This document shows, one piece after another, positions 1-11,902 of a DNA stretch of 64,000 nucleotides (the stretch's first letter is position 1; each line of letters begins with the position of its first letter). The stretch covers positions 2,126,620,024 to 2,126,684,023 of the forward strand of contig OY728122.1 of the NCBI GenBank assembly GCA_963277665.1, read 5' to 3'. The notes beneath the pieces are model-generated. The model was given only the letters and a program-made list of their open reading frames with translations. It was not told the origin of the DNA and did not search any database. The translations under genes and the position numbers were made by a program. The DNA is from Viscum album (Eukaryota; Streptophyta; Magnoliopsida; Santalales; Viscaceae).

Positions 1-699
1 ATACAATGTGGTATAATATTATTTCAGTTTTAACAGTATTTCTAGAAGAATATGGTTTGATAATAGTCTTGTTATGTTGTGACCATATTCAAAGGATTAT
101 TCTATGAATATCAATGCTGATAAGATATGAATCTATTTGGATCACTTTTGAAATGTGGTATTTAACTATAATAAGAATGAATCATTAAAAAACATACAAT
201 ATAGAGGGTTCAACAGAACATATATATATGTAAATGATGAACGAAATAAATAAAAAATATTACTAATATTTATATTGTTATTAGTAAACAACATACAATA
301 AATTTTTATGGACTCCTAACAATCATGAAAGAATATTGTCATGTTGAGATGACATGTAAAATTAAATATGTTTTTAGTGATTTATGGCATAGGGGAGATG
401 TATAATGTCCTATTTTATTCCTCATTAAATAAATATATTTTTCAATGTATTTTTATAAATGAAACACTTAAAAAACATTATGTACCATTTTATGGTTGGT
501 ATACAATTTTGAGTAAGAAATGGTGGTAATATAAATATGAAATATATATATATATATAATGATGATGAAATTTTAATAAAATTTTACTAAAATATCAAAA
601 AAATAGAATAAATAAAATATTAATATTATTTCTTAATCGTAAATTAATTCCATCTATCATATATATTTACGAATATGAATAATGGATTAACGGTATGCT
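1..699. other. AT-rich DNA without recognisable genes
   Basis: I see no coding region, RNA gene or tandem array here. There is a short AT dinucleotide run near 541-560. If the left LTR of the copia-like element C1 has the same length as its right LTR, it would begin around 469-481, but sequence similarity to the other LTR is only convincing from about 700 onwards. No flanking duplication matching the right side of C1 (7830-7834) was found. Confidence 0.5.
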
Positions 700-1499
700 A
701 ACTAGGTTATATAAAAGGGCATACACCTATCCATGTTGGATAATCCCACAAACAGGGATTCTTTCACAATATTCTTTTTGAAATACAATTGAATAAGAAA
801 TGAACAATTCTTCAATCACAATAGAAACTTTCTATCAGTAGTTGTTTATAACCCAATCTTTCCTATCATGTATACACTATCTTAAATATTCCTTTTTAGA
901 AACTGGTATGAATCCACACTCCTAAGCTTCACGTTCCTTCTTCTTTTTTAATCCACATCAGAAGGACTTTACTCCACCCACAAGAAAGCTAAATAAAACT
1001 CCACCTATGTACCTTCTTCATGGACATAAACAATTCACATAGGTAATATGTTTTTATTGAAAAGTCTTATAGATCTTCTATTTGAAATACATCCTCAACA
1101 TTAAAAAGAAACACAATGATTTGTTTTATACTTAATTGGTTTCAAATAATTTCATATCATGGGTTATTAAACATTTAAGAGTTAGTTTTACAATTGATCT
1201 CACCTCTCTTTTTAGAGGGACATCCAAAATTTTTTAGGAAGTCTTATTAAAACCATTCCCTCTAAATTAAACATCAATAATCTTTAATTATCTTTAAATA
1301 CTAGATATATCATTAAATCATTGAATTATTCTTTGACACATCTAAAATATTTGATTTTCAGATCTTCCATTGACTTCGTCAATGCATCAAACATTCTTAA
1401 AAAATATATCTTTAATGGGAAATTTTTCTTGAGTTATTACATTAACTTTCATAAGAACCTATTCTATAAGATAATTCTACATGCATACATTATTTTTCT

Positions 1500-2030
1500 G
1501 TAAAAATAGTTTCATTACATAAGATGTTTTTATTTTTTGAGAAATAGTTCCTTTTGTAAGAACATTTTAAATAATATAATTTTCCTTTCATAATATCTTT
1601 TTATATAATAAAAATTTCCTTACATAAGAACTTTTCAGTAAGATACTTTTCTTTTTGTATATTTGTTTTCTGTATGAATATTTTCTTTTCAAAAGATCTT
1701 GTTTTGTAAGAAACTTTTCATGACATAAAAACATTCTCTATAGGATATTTTCTTTGTGTAAGAAATTTTTATATAAGAAAAATTTTCCTAAAAAAAGTTC
1801 TTTTTCTCTAATAAACTTTTCATTGCATAAGTTCTTTTTCTGAAGTATAAAACAATTCCTTGTCTCCAATAATATTCTATAAGAAAGTTTTCCTTACAAA
1901 AGAAAATTTTCTATAAAAAAAATTCCTTTGTGTATGAAATTTTTCTAGAAGAACTTTTTTTAGAATTAGATTATTTTCAGTAAGAAACAATTCCTTATAT
2001 AATAAAAGTTTCTTTATTTCGCTGAAAAAC
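1500..2030. repeat. Degenerate ~17-bp (dimer ~34-bp) AT-rich tandem repeats
   Basis: Units alternate between forms like 'ttttccttacataagaac' and 'ttttctataagaaa', giving a period of about 17 bp or a dimer of about 34 bp. The same structure occurs at 6600-7250 in the partner LTR, so the array predates the insertion of C1. Short ORFs in this interval are artefacts of the repeat. Confidence 0.6.
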
Positions 2031-2164
2031 ATCATTTTCTTATTAGGCCTCATCAGCAACATTTATTTCCTCACCTATTACATTATAAATATTGTATCCT
2101 ATTCTTTACAATAAACTTATGATTTTTCGGAAATAATAAAACCAACAAATAATCAAATTTAATT

Positions 2165-2417
2165 TTGGATATGATTATCTCAAAATTTTGGATTCGATTT
2201 GCTCAGAATGTTGGATTCGATTGGTAAAAAATGTTGTTTACGATTTTCTGATAATGTTGGATTTTATTTTTACAAAATATTGGATCCAATTTTCCTTGAA
2301 TAATGGATATTATTTTTCTTGAATGTTGGTTCCAATTATCTCTAAATACTAGATCTGAATTTTGTAGAATATTGGTTCATATTTTCTCAGAATACTGGAT
2401 CTGATTTCGGTTGAATG
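2165..2417. repeat. 23-bp tandem repeat array in C1 left LTR
   Basis: Eleven consecutive units start at 2165, 2188, 2211, 2234, 2257, 2280, 2303, 2326, 2349, 2372 and 2395, with no indel between them. The approximate consensus is TTGGATCCGATTTTCTCAGAATG (given here as its 23-nt pattern: TTGGATCCGA then TTTTCTCAGAATG). Weaker copies continue to about 2490. A corresponding array at 7386-7640 sits at the equivalent place in the other LTR. Confidence 0.85.
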
Positions 2418-2605
2418 TTTTTTTGATTCTGAAATTCTTGATATATTTTTCATAGAATATTAGATTTATTTTCAAATTCTAGATCCAATTTTCATCATTC
2501 CTAACACCATTCTCAAAATACTTTCTTTCATCAATATAATTATTTTTATTCTTAAAAATATTGATATATTGAAAAATTACAACCAAAACCTAACTGGGGT
2601 CCAAA

Positions 2606-4810
2606 AATCTCCTCTTGTGTTTCTTGCCAATAACCACTTCACTACATAAATTTTACATCTTCAAAAAAGTATGAGGTATTGTTTCCTTTCAAATTTTTTC
2701 TTCGCCAAGCCATCGTTTCTTTCAACCCCTATTTAGGTTTTGAGTCTAGTTTATTTTCCTCTCCCTCTGACTATATCCTCTCCTCAATATTGATAATCAA
2801 ATTCAATGGGGGTAATCATTAAATGTTTCCACCCTTATTGAAAAATGTATCATCTAAAATGATAGATCTCTGATCCCAATAACATGAAACTCTACATCAG
2901 AATAACATAATTATCACATGATCTTATTAATACAGAGACGTTAACTAAACAACTCTATGTCAATGTGGGGGAACTCATTGTGGTAAATATGAGGGTAAAA
3001 TAATGGTTTTCATTGTTGTCCATTACAAAAATTTCATGTAATACCATTTCATATTTCAATATACATTCTCATTTATGTTTTAATCATGAAATTTATTTAT
3101 TTAAGATAAAAATAACTTGCAACCATCGCAAAAAAAATTTAGAATGTTTAGGTTTATAAACATAACTTTCAAAACTAATGTCTTATAACCTCATTAAATT
3201 ATTTTTCATGAATAATAATAGTCCCCACATCATTATCTACCATACATCAAATCATTAAATCCCTTACAAGTTAGTTAAAATAAATGTATTTTGGGAATAT
3301 AGAAGAACCTCATAACATCTAAAAAGAAATTTTCATATTGAGAGTCTTCCCTCAGTTTTGTATTTTTATTTTTCTTCTTGAATTTTTCATTGGATGTACT
3401 TTCTTCATTATAATCATCATTCACATATTTTGTACAATTTTTTTTAATTAACAAAATCTTCTGTAAAGGATATCAACATCTTTTCTTATTTTGTGACATT
3501 TTTTTTACAATGATTTTTTAATAACTCTATCATCCCTTCTTATTGTTCTGACCTAAAGTCAGACAAGTTTTAGTAATATAACCTTCCTTCTCACAGATGA
3601 TACATATTTTATGAATTATCAACCCATAAACAATTGATAACATTTAGTCATCATTAATTACATTATTGGTGACCTTTTTCTTCCATTTATATTCATCTAA
3701 TTTCTTTTATTATTCAAATTTTATTTCCATTTAAACATGGTAAGGCCAAATAAATATGAATTTTTTTTGGATTAAGCATGTTGGTTTTTATCCACATTAT
3801 TATCATACATAGCTTCTATAAGATATTCATCCTTCTTCATCTTATGATTTTCCCTTTTGGGTTCCAAAAATTTTTTAGGAACATTTTATCTTTTATTCTC
3901 ATCATAGACCCACATTGATTGAAGGACATTCCAAGGTAGAGATATGTTATCCCAATAAGAGAAAGCTCGATGTCTGAAAATTACGAATCAACAACAGTGT
4001 CCAATTAATCTTAATCATTATTCTTGGGAGTAAAACCAATCAGAACATGGTTTTTGTTGTCTCTTCAGAAAGTATATACCGCCTTTATAAAGAGGATACA
4101 TTCCTAAAGAATTCATAACATTCTTGATGAAATATATTTTATCCCAAACTGGATTTTGTAGTCCTTTATTTTCACCTTCTTCTGAAGTTCAAATTTAACA
4201 TTAATTTCCTTGATGAAGTTTTAACTTATATTTCCTATCTCACATTGTGTAGTAAGAAACATTGATTGTGTTTATAAAAACTATTCTTCTGTCCCTTTTG
4301 ACATACTTTTCAAATCATCAATTATTTTTCCAGATTCCACCACTTTCCAATAGTTATATATATTTTATTAAATAATTAGAGATTCAATGTTATTGACACT
4401 CAATGAATTAGCTAACTTTTCTTCATAACCATTAATTTTTCTTTCACATTAAAAATTCTCTAATGTTATTCATTCAAAATAATTCATCAGTTTATTTCAT
4501 TATTTCTTTAGTTGAGTATAATACTCAATTTCTTTCTCTGTATCCTTTTTAAGATTCAATTAAATTTTCTTCATCTCATAATTCTGTCCATCCCATCCAT
4601 AATATTCACCTCCATTTCAAACTTGAGAAAAAATGTTGAGTCTATTATAATATTCTTCATTAGACGTGGAATCATTATTATTTATTTTTCTCAGATATCA
4701 TTTCTTCTATTTTAATACGGAAATCAATTCGTATTTTTCTTCAACTTTTGCTTCAAAGGTTTCTCATCATGATCATCAAACAAATATTCTCTAACATTCT
4801 TTATAGGTAA
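2606..4810 (-). pseudogene. C1 interior, lysine-rich decayed coding remnants
   Basis: On the minus strand there are stretches of open, hydrophilic, lysine- and glutamate-rich reading frame. One runs from about 3470 down to 3280 and includes NEEKFKKKNKN-like sequence with interruptions. A zinc-knuckle-like motif lies at 3562-3604. The region looks like the C-terminal part of a long copia gag or an equivalent spacer. I see no DSG protease motif, integrase or RT motif. The assignment rests on position between gag and the 3' LTR and on composition. Confidence 0.35.
3562..3604 (-). pseudogene. Zinc-knuckle remnant, His replaced by Tyr
   Basis: The minus-strand frame reads CIICEKEGYITKTC. The spacing is that of a retroviral CX2CX4HX4C knuckle, but the His position is Tyr (a CAT to TAT change would do this). 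Flanking residues are basic (HKI before, LTLGQNNKKG after), as is usual around gag knuckles. It lies about 1.2 kb downstream of another knuckle-like motif in the same element. Confidence 0.5.
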
Positions 4811-4853
4811 AATTTGTTTGAAATGTTCATTTCCTTTACAATTCCAACATTTT
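4810..4853 (-). pseudogene. Copia gag zinc-knuckle remnant
   Basis: The minus strand reads KCWNCKGNEHFKQI, which fits C-X2-C-X4-H; the last Cys is lost. It lies about 250 bp downstream of the UBN2-type segment on the same strand, which is the normal order inside a copia gag. Confidence 0.5.
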
Positions 4854-5104
4854 AGAGTTTTACATTTCTATTTTCCCTTATTTTATTTCATTGAATGGAG
4901 GGAATTAATTTTATTAAAATGATCAGTTTCTTTCTCATATTGTAAATCACTTGATTATTATTTAACTTCATAAACATTGAATTTACAATTTAACAAAGAT
5001 TTAAAGGCTATTTTAAGATCAATATTTTCTTTCTTTCTCACATCATTATCTCTTCTCCTTACATAAGTACTTAATATATTCTGTTGATAATATAGGGATA
5101 GAGT

Positions 5105-5329
5105 TTATGGATATCTATCTTCCATAGATGAAACCTTAACATCCAAAAAATTAGGAATAATTACCAAGATCATTTCAACAATAGTCGAGTCTTCAAATTT
5201 CTCACAAAGACATTTTATGGTGGTAAAAATATCATTAAAAAATCTAATAATGTCACTAACAGATTCTTGCTCTGCCATTTTTTGAGAATCTTTCATTAGC
5301 CTCCTGAGTTTTAACTTTTCCTTCTTCAC
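5105..5329 (-). pseudogene. gag: Copia gag fragment (UBN2-type)
   Basis: This 74-residue open frame resembles the central helical domain of plant Ty1/copia Gag (UBN2 family), the structural protein that packages the element RNA in the cytoplasm. Family-like features are the MAEQESVSDIIRFFNDI segment (the ES-x-x-D...F pattern), a VEMILVIIPNF segment matching the usual V-x-KIL-x-SLP-x-x-F, and a closing KVSSMED. The full domain is usually around 100-120 residues, so this is partial. It lies 345 bp inside the 5' LTR, as expected for gag. Upstream and downstream frames contain stops. The UBN2 identification is by pattern only; the copia rather than gypsy assignment of C1 rests mainly on it. Confidence 0.6.
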
Positions 5330-5673
5330 CTTTATATTTACTTCATAATTTTTTTAAAATTTTCCCTTACACCTTTTTTATTCCAACTTCTATTACTCTT
5401 GAAAAATAACATTCAGTAAATGGTGAGAGTAAATCATTTTAACTCAACAATTATTCTATATATTTTTTTTATCAGTAGTAGTAAGAAGAGTATTCTCAAT
5501 ATGAGGAGAAAATACTTATCTAGAAAATTCTAAAACATAATTCCCAATAGAAATAATATATGGAATAATTATATTTATTTATATATAATAATTAGTTCTT
5601 TTGAATATAAAAATCCCTTTATAGTTCAAGAATTAATGTTCTCCATTCTCAGAGTTGGATATTTCAGAATTAA

Positions 5674-5690
5674 GCTATCCTCTGATACTA
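5674..5690 (-). other. C1 primer binding site (tRNA-Met type)
   Basis: The minus strand reads TAGTATCAGAGGATAGC immediately inside the right LTR. It resembles the TGGTATCAGAGC complement of initiator tRNA-Met used by most plant LTR elements. It fixes the orientation (minus) and places the 5' LTR edge at about 5693. Confidence 0.6.
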
Positions 5691-6599
5691 ATTGTAGTTC
5701 CCATGTAGGGTCGAGACCTCTTAGATGGTGGGGAGAGAATCAGTGATTCCTTTTAATTTTAAAATAATGCTTTGTAACTTATTAAAAAAACTTCCTAACC
5801 TATGAAACTTTTTGATCTATTCAGAAATTTTTCAAAACCTCAAATTTCAAATGAAATAAATATAAAGTGAAGGAAATAAATGATATTTACAAGGTTTGGT
5901 ATAAATACATACTCCTTTCCATGTTGGATAGTCCAACCAGCATGGATGCGTTCACTATCTTTTTTTGGAAATATAATGGTACAAGAAAAGAACACTTATA
6001 AAATCCTAGTAGAAACTATCCTTAAATAGTTGGTCATAGCCTCCAAATTTACATTCCATTATCCACTTCACAAAAGAATCATTTTTGTTAACTGGTAAGC
6101 ATCCACATTCACAAGATTCAATTTACATCTTATTTTATGATCTGTATAAGTATGTATTTTGTTCCTCTAAAAGTAAGATGAATGAATCTCAACATGTATA
6201 CCATCATCATGTACTTCAAAAATTCAATAATGGAATATGATGGTATGGAATTTACTTCCAGATCCTTTATCCAAGAAACATCCTCTGTATCAACCTAAAA
6301 AACAATGTTTGGTTTGATACTGAATTCATGTCACACAAATTCAGGAGCTCGAGTGCTTGTACAATAATGATTCACATATAATAATGTTCTTAGATATACT
6401 TATATAGGGACCTTTTATGATTTAGGATGTATTCTTAAAACCTTTCCCATGTTACAAAATTTCTTGAATCATTAATTGTCCTTAAATATTGGATATATCA
6501 TTGAATCATTTAATTCCTTCTTGAATATTAAAATCTCCTTGATTTTTGGATTTTCCATTGACTTCTTCAAAGCTTCAAACATTTATGAAGATATTTCTC

Positions 6600-7250
6600 T
6601 CGAAAGGGAACTTTTTATTGAGGTATAACATTTCCTTAACTATGATATATTTATGTATGAAACTTTTCCATGTAGAAGCTATTTTTCTATAAGAAAACAT
6701 TCCTCGAATAAAATTATTTTCTTAGTTAGAAAAATATTTTGTGTAAGAACATTTTCAATAAGAAACATTTCCATTTTTATGTTCTTTTTTGGTAAGAAAT
6801 GTTTCATTACATAAGTGTTTTTTTGATTGTAACATTTTCAAATGTAATAACATTATCTGTAAGAATTTTTATCTTGAATAACAACTTTTTTTGTAAGGAA
6901 ATCTTCCTTGCATAATAACATTTTTAGTAAGAAACTTTTCCTTGTGTAAAAACCCTTTCTATAAGAATTTTTTCATTAAATAAGATCATTTTATTTAAGA
7001 ATAATTTCTTTTCTTAATATATTATTGTTATGTGATAAAAATTTCTTTTTGTATAAACTATTTGGGTATAAAATTTCTTTGTAGAATATATTTTTCTATA
7101 AGAATATTTTCCTTGCATAAGCACTTTTTTAATAGTAATATTTTCTATGTGTATGAAATTTTTCTATATGAAAATTTTACTTATATTAGATCTTTTTCTA
7201 TAAGAAAATTTTCCTTTCAAAAGAATTATTTCTTCCTCAAGATCAAATAC
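6600..7250. repeat. Degenerate ~17-bp AT-rich tandem repeats (right LTR)
   Basis: This is the same alternating 'tataagaaaa / ttttccttgcataagaac' pattern as at 1500-2030, at the equivalent position in the partner LTR. The ORF-like openings here are by-products of the repeat. Confidence 0.55.
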
Positions 7251-7385
7251 ATATTTTTATTCTTGAGCCTCATCAACAACATTTATTTCCACGCATATAA
7301 GCTCATAAATATTGTGTCATAAGGTTGACAACTTACTTATGTTTTATTAGAAATATAATTCCACAATTCATCATCAAATTTAATG

Positions 7386-7640
7386 TTGTATCTGATTATC
7401 TCCAAATTTTGGATACAATTTGCCCAGAATGATGGATATGATTTGTATATAATGATCATTCCAATTTTCTTAGAATGTTGAATCCGATTTGAATAGAATG
7501 TTGGTTCTTAATTGGTCAAAAAAATAGATCAAATTTTTGAAAAATGTTGTTTTTTGATGGATTTAAATAATGGATATGATTTTTTAGTATTTTAGTTTAA
7601 ATTTTCTCAGAATACTAGATCGGATTTCTAGAGAATGTTT
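7386..7640. repeat. 23-bp tandem repeat array in C1 right LTR
   Basis: Units start at 7386, 7409, 7432, 7455, 7478 and 7501 in exact 23-bp register. They are then followed by slightly shifted units to about 7640. Units resemble those at 2165-2417 (for example ttgaatccgatttgaatagaatg). Confidence 0.75.
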
Positions 7641-7829
7641 GTTCTTATTCCTATATGATAGAACGATTTTTCACAAAAAGATGGATTTGATATTCAAATT
7701 CAGGATTAATGTTTCATCATTCCTCACATACTTACAAACATACTTTCTTTCAACAACATATTGATCTTCATACAATAACATATTGATTAATTAACTACAA
7801 ATACAAACAAAACATTACTAGGGTCCACA

Positions 7830-8924
7830 AAATGGTAAAAAAATCACCATGTTCATCGATATAGGACTCCTAAAAATAGCTAAAATAAATAATTCCATTT
7901 TGGTGGTAATAAATCTACTTAAAAAGTGTATATTATTTCAATAAATTAAGATTTACCCCGTCACTAAATATCTAAGATATACAAAACATATATCAAGATG
8001 ATTCAGGGATTAAAACTGTCCATAATATTATATATGGAGACAAGGTTTACCATGAGGTTTTATTTATTTATTTATAATTATTTTGGGATATATACAGGTT
8101 TCATAATGTCATATGATCAATAGAAATATGGTTAATAATATGGGAAAATTCAATCCCTAGAGGATATTTTTTGATATTTTTCAACAAATTTACATGGATG
8201 CTGGGATAAACACATCCCCTTTGTACAATTATTATATGAAAACTATCTATATTCATGAATTTAGGTTGAACCATATGAGTCTCTTTGTGGTACATGATGC
8301 ATTAACCTAGCATAATGGGTTGAATTTAATCGAAGGATGATTATAAATCCTAAGCATTTTTGAAAAAAATGACAGATAAGGTTGAAACCATTATGATGTA
8401 TATGAAAAAGGAACAATGTCAACAAAAGAGTAATAAATATTATAATATATGATATCTAGTGTTTTAATATTGTGACAATTTATTCCATTTAATATATCTA
8501 TAGATGTGGATTATGAGTTTTGGTAAGGAATGTAACATTACCGTAAATAAATCTATACCGTTATGATCTATAATCATTGTTTCTAAAATATTTCATGCCC
8601 AGAATCATTTTTTGTTAATAGTGACCAGATTCACAAATTTATATTATCAAATAAATTTTTCTTGTGATATCATAGAAAATGAGTTGTTTTAGAGGATGGG
8701 AGAATTAGTTCACCACACCACTTTTTGGGTAATTTTTTCTTAATCTAGGACTCCCTTATAGATTTAAGACATAATTGCGAGTCCTTCCAAAATACCTATG
8801 TAGAAATGGTTATCCTAGGGATAATTATACGATCAATAACATGTATTTTATGTATATATATTAGATATTCCAAATCTTGAAATTATTAATTCATGGGGAA
8901 TTATTTAAAAAGAAATTTAGTAAT
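7830..8924. other. Unassigned spacer
   Basis: About 1.1 kb between C1 and E1. No coding, RNA or repeat structure was recognised. Confidence 0.5.
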
Positions 8925-8929
8925 GATAT
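8925..8929. repeat. E1 target site duplication, left (GATAT)
   Basis: GATAT directly precedes the TG of the left LTR and is repeated exactly at 20732-20736 after the right LTR. Five bp is the normal duplication length for Ty3/gypsy integration. Confidence 0.9.
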
Positions 8930-10342
8930 TGTAACATCCCAAGTAAGTAATTAATAATAGATATTTTTATATATGTTTATTAATGATTAAGATAGTGTTA
9001 TAGAAGCTTAAAATGAAAATAAATACAATCTTATGCATGGAATACACTAATATTCTTAAAAGATTGTTTTACTGCCTTTTGATGGCAAACCATTTTTGAA
9101 TCTATCTTTTGACAATTTTATAAACTATGTTTGTCAAAATAAACTTATTCTTTATGATTGGGACTTCAAAATTTACAATGTGTGAATTTGTGGTATTTTT
9201 CGGACAATGTTCATTTTTTTAATGAATAGTGAAAAATACTGCATTTTACATCAAAACTGCTTTTTAATATAATTTTTTATATGATTAGATTAACTTTTGA
9301 ATTGGTTTTGAAGTGAAATTAGAATATATTTTTACCATTTAATCCAATGGTGGTCATTGGAATCAATTTCACTTTGAAATTAGACTTAAACTGGTGTCAA
9401 TTTTTTGAGACTTATTGTTTTGTAAAAACACGCTATTTGCTCTGGCAGCGGGAATTAATTATTAAATTAATTAATGTTACTTATATGATTTGAATTTTGT
9501 AAAATAGACTTCATTTTTGAATTCGGAATTTCAAATATAGCTTAGGGTGAAGTTTTGGTAATTTTCTGAAAAACTTCAATTTTTGATGAATAGTGAAACC
9601 ACTAAGTGGTAATCAAGCAAACCGATTTTTCAGTTAAATGAAAGTTTACCACTAATTTCTATTGAATTTTGAAAATCCGACATACATGGTTGTCATTAAG
9701 AAGTAAAATGTGGTTCAATGAGATTAAAATAATTTTTTGGTGAATAGTAACTTATTAAGTTTTTAATCGCGATTAGTGGTAATTAGTGTAGTTTAAGGTA
9801 TAAATAATGCTTTAATAATATGAAATGACCTAGACACATGTTCCAACCTTATTGGTTGTGTCATGGACGACCAAGACAAGCCATGGGTCAACTTGGGGAC
9901 CCCATGGAGACATTTTGGTTGGGAAATGACATAAATAACTTTTTATTTAATGTAAAAGTAAAAATGACACAAACATAATATGTTTCACGAAAACAATTTT
10001 TACATGGGGTTATAAAGATCATATATTTGATTATAAATAGTCATTGGAAATCTAAAAAGCTTTCCTACATCATAGTAGTTTTTTTTATGATTTTTAGAAA
10101 TTAAATAAATTAAATTATTTATGACATAATAATGATGCAGTGATGACATCATTATTTGACGATTTAAATAAAATGGAAAGACAATGTAAAATATATGAAC
10201 TACACGTGGCCAAAACCAATTGGATGAGTGGATTTCGAACCCTTATCACCTTATCCACGAATTATATCAATGTGGGACCTTTTAAAACCGAAACACATTT
10301 TCAAATAAAGTAATATTTCTTTACTTTCAAAAAGTACCCCCC

Positions 10343-10385
10343 TCTCCTCTTATAAAAGGCCCCCACCTCTACCTCATTTCACACA
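10343..10385 (+). promoter_or_regulatory. E1 5' LTR core promoter
   Basis: TATAAAAGG at 10351 lies inside a locally GC-rich stretch (cccctctcctcttataaaag, then a C-run) in otherwise AT-rich DNA. The expected transcription start is about 25-32 bp downstream, near 10380-10385. The same arrangement occurs at 18585 in the right LTR, and at 27791-27803 and 36571-36581 (both minus), 44259 and 53228 in E2 and E3. Confidence 0.75.
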
Positions 10386-11072
10386 CTCTTCAAGCCTTTG
10401 TCTCGGCCAACCCCTGCCCATTTACTCTCTCCACATCCCTCTACTCATCCTAGAGGATTAATTTTGGGCATAATTTTTTCAAAGTAAGCCTTTAGGCTCA
10501 AATCGAAAGGAGTTACACTTTTAAAGGTAATTCATTCTCTCATGTTCATTTGTTTTATTTTGCTTCTCCAACCCCCTAAACTCTTTTTATTTACTTATTT
10601 TGTAACAAAACCAGTATCTTCAATAAACAAGGATGTTGTTATAATATTTATGTGAGCTACACTCTCACACAACTACATCAAATGGTTAATGAACATACGG
10701 TTTCCATGGATGGCGAAATTCTACCTCCCGAAACGATGATTGTTCAACACTCATTTAACACCTTCAAAGGTGGCCATTATAATGTCACTATTTTTATATA
10801 TGATATATAATATGTTTATGTTTTCCTTAAGCTTCTGTTTTTTTTCATTTTGGGCATACCTTTATGGTTTCCATTATGGGTAAACACGATATCTTCATTT
10901 TAGGAATTGCGGACTACCGCCCCCTCAAAGTGATTTGATTCGTTAAATACCATATGTGCGACATATAAAGGATGGAACTCTGATATTATATATGATATTA
11001 TACTGGAATTATAATATACCTTTATATCATTATGATTCCATTCTATAAAATACGAAATAGAAATGAAAGTAG

Positions 11073-11110
11073 CGTTCATGAGTACGTACGGCTTACCGTC
11101 TCCATGAACG
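11073..11110 (+). promoter_or_regulatory. CpG-rich inverted repeat module in E1 LTR
   Basis: Arms CGTTCATG (11073-11080) and CATGAACG (11103-11110) enclose a core containing TACGTACGG and ACCGTCTC. The arms and most of the core are kept in the right LTR (19306-19343). Related cores occur twice in each E2 and E3 LTR. The function is unknown; it could be a DNA element or an RNA hairpin. Confidence 0.6.
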
Positions 11111-11902
11111 GTGCATTTCATTTCTTACCTCTAAATGATTATGTAATATTATAAATTCATGTATGTACTGGATATATATGACATATATGATATCTACATC
11201 ATGAATACCATTCTGGATATAATGAACCTTTGACCAAATTAACAACATGTAAGTGTAAGAAGTCTATTTTTGACTTAAGAACCAAATACCGACAAAATGA
11301 ACATTATTAACTTAACTGATTACATGATGTTCATAACATGGTATAAAAGGAATAATGAACTTGAAAAAGGTTCATAAGCAAGTAGATATTAACTCAAGTT
11401 TATTATTCGGGAGATTAAAGAACGGTCGGGTCATGTCGGATAAGAGGTATAGGACTTCGTCTCAATCTCCTTTCGTTGAGGCATATTTTATTTTATACAC
11501 AACTTTCTTTTATATGGTGTATAAACCACTTTGACTTTTACGTTTATTCAAAAGGAATCTGTTTTATACGAATCGTTTACTAAACGACAAAAGGGAATGT
11601 TTTTGTCGTACGTATGCGGCGACAACGACTTCTCCGTCGTCGTGACCGTTATTTGAGTTTCGGCTTCCTCTACAAGCCATACCTTCTTTTTAAAAGAAAA
11701 ATAAATACCATGTTTTACTTTTCTTTTATTTTGGCATTGAAAATAGTTTTCATAATGTTTTTATATCAATGTATTGTATTGATATCTCGTGATTGAAATG
11801 TGGAAATTTTATGTTTCCTTTATGCATGTTTTATGTGATATGATTATGTTATGGTTCTTGGGGATTATTATGAAGACGGGTGGTTCCGTGATAAACTAAG
11901 GG

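Larger units (their letters stand above)
700..2605 (-). repeat. C1 3' LTR (left copy, outer edge uncertain)
   Basis: This is the direct repeat partner of 5693-7829. Shared landmarks in the same order are 'tccatgttggata' near 731, 'tatatcattaaatcatt' near 1306, an 'attgacttcgtcaa' block near 1369, a run of 17-bp AT-rich repeats, a 23-bp tandem array and a terminal 'actggggtcca'. Divergence from the other copy is large by eye, so the insertion is old. Confidence 0.6.
700..7829 (-). mobile_element. Decayed Ty1/copia-like LTR retrotransposon C1
   Basis: Two direct repeats (about 700-2605 and 5693-7829) flank a roughly 3.1-kb interior. They align over a shared block at 710-850 and 5900-6050, over AT-rich short repeats, and over a 23-bp tandem array ending in similar 'actrgggtcca' sequence. 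The element reads on the minus strand. A tRNA-Met-like primer site lies just inside the right copy (5674-5690), and a purine stretch (minus-strand AAGAGGAGA) lies just inside the left copy near 2612. The interior encodes gag pieces (UBN2-type at 5105-5329, zinc knuckles near 4830 and 3580). I found no integrase, RT or RNase H, so it is either internally deleted or a gag-only non-autonomous element. The outer edge of the left LTR is uncertain. Confidence 0.6.
5693..7829 (-). repeat. C1 5' LTR (right copy)
   Basis: On the plus strand it begins TGTAGTTCCC next to the primer site and ends ...GGTCCACA, i.e. TG...CA termini, 2137 bp. It carries the same ordered landmarks as the left copy: the tccatgttggata block near 5921, AT-rich 17-bp repeats (6600-7250) and 23-bp repeats (7386-7640). 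Confidence 0.6.

Noticed and set aside
541..560. AT dinucleotide run
   Set aside because: Short and ordinary for such AT-rich DNA.
5105..5329. Host gene for a UBN2-like protein
   Set aside because: Position just inside an LTR with primer site, nearby knuckle remnants and broken frame point to copia gag instead.
11614..11796. 60-residue open frame in E1 LTR
   Set aside because: It would need a non-ATG context in an LTR leader and has no homologous frame in E2 or E3. It is a chance opening in AT-rich sequence.
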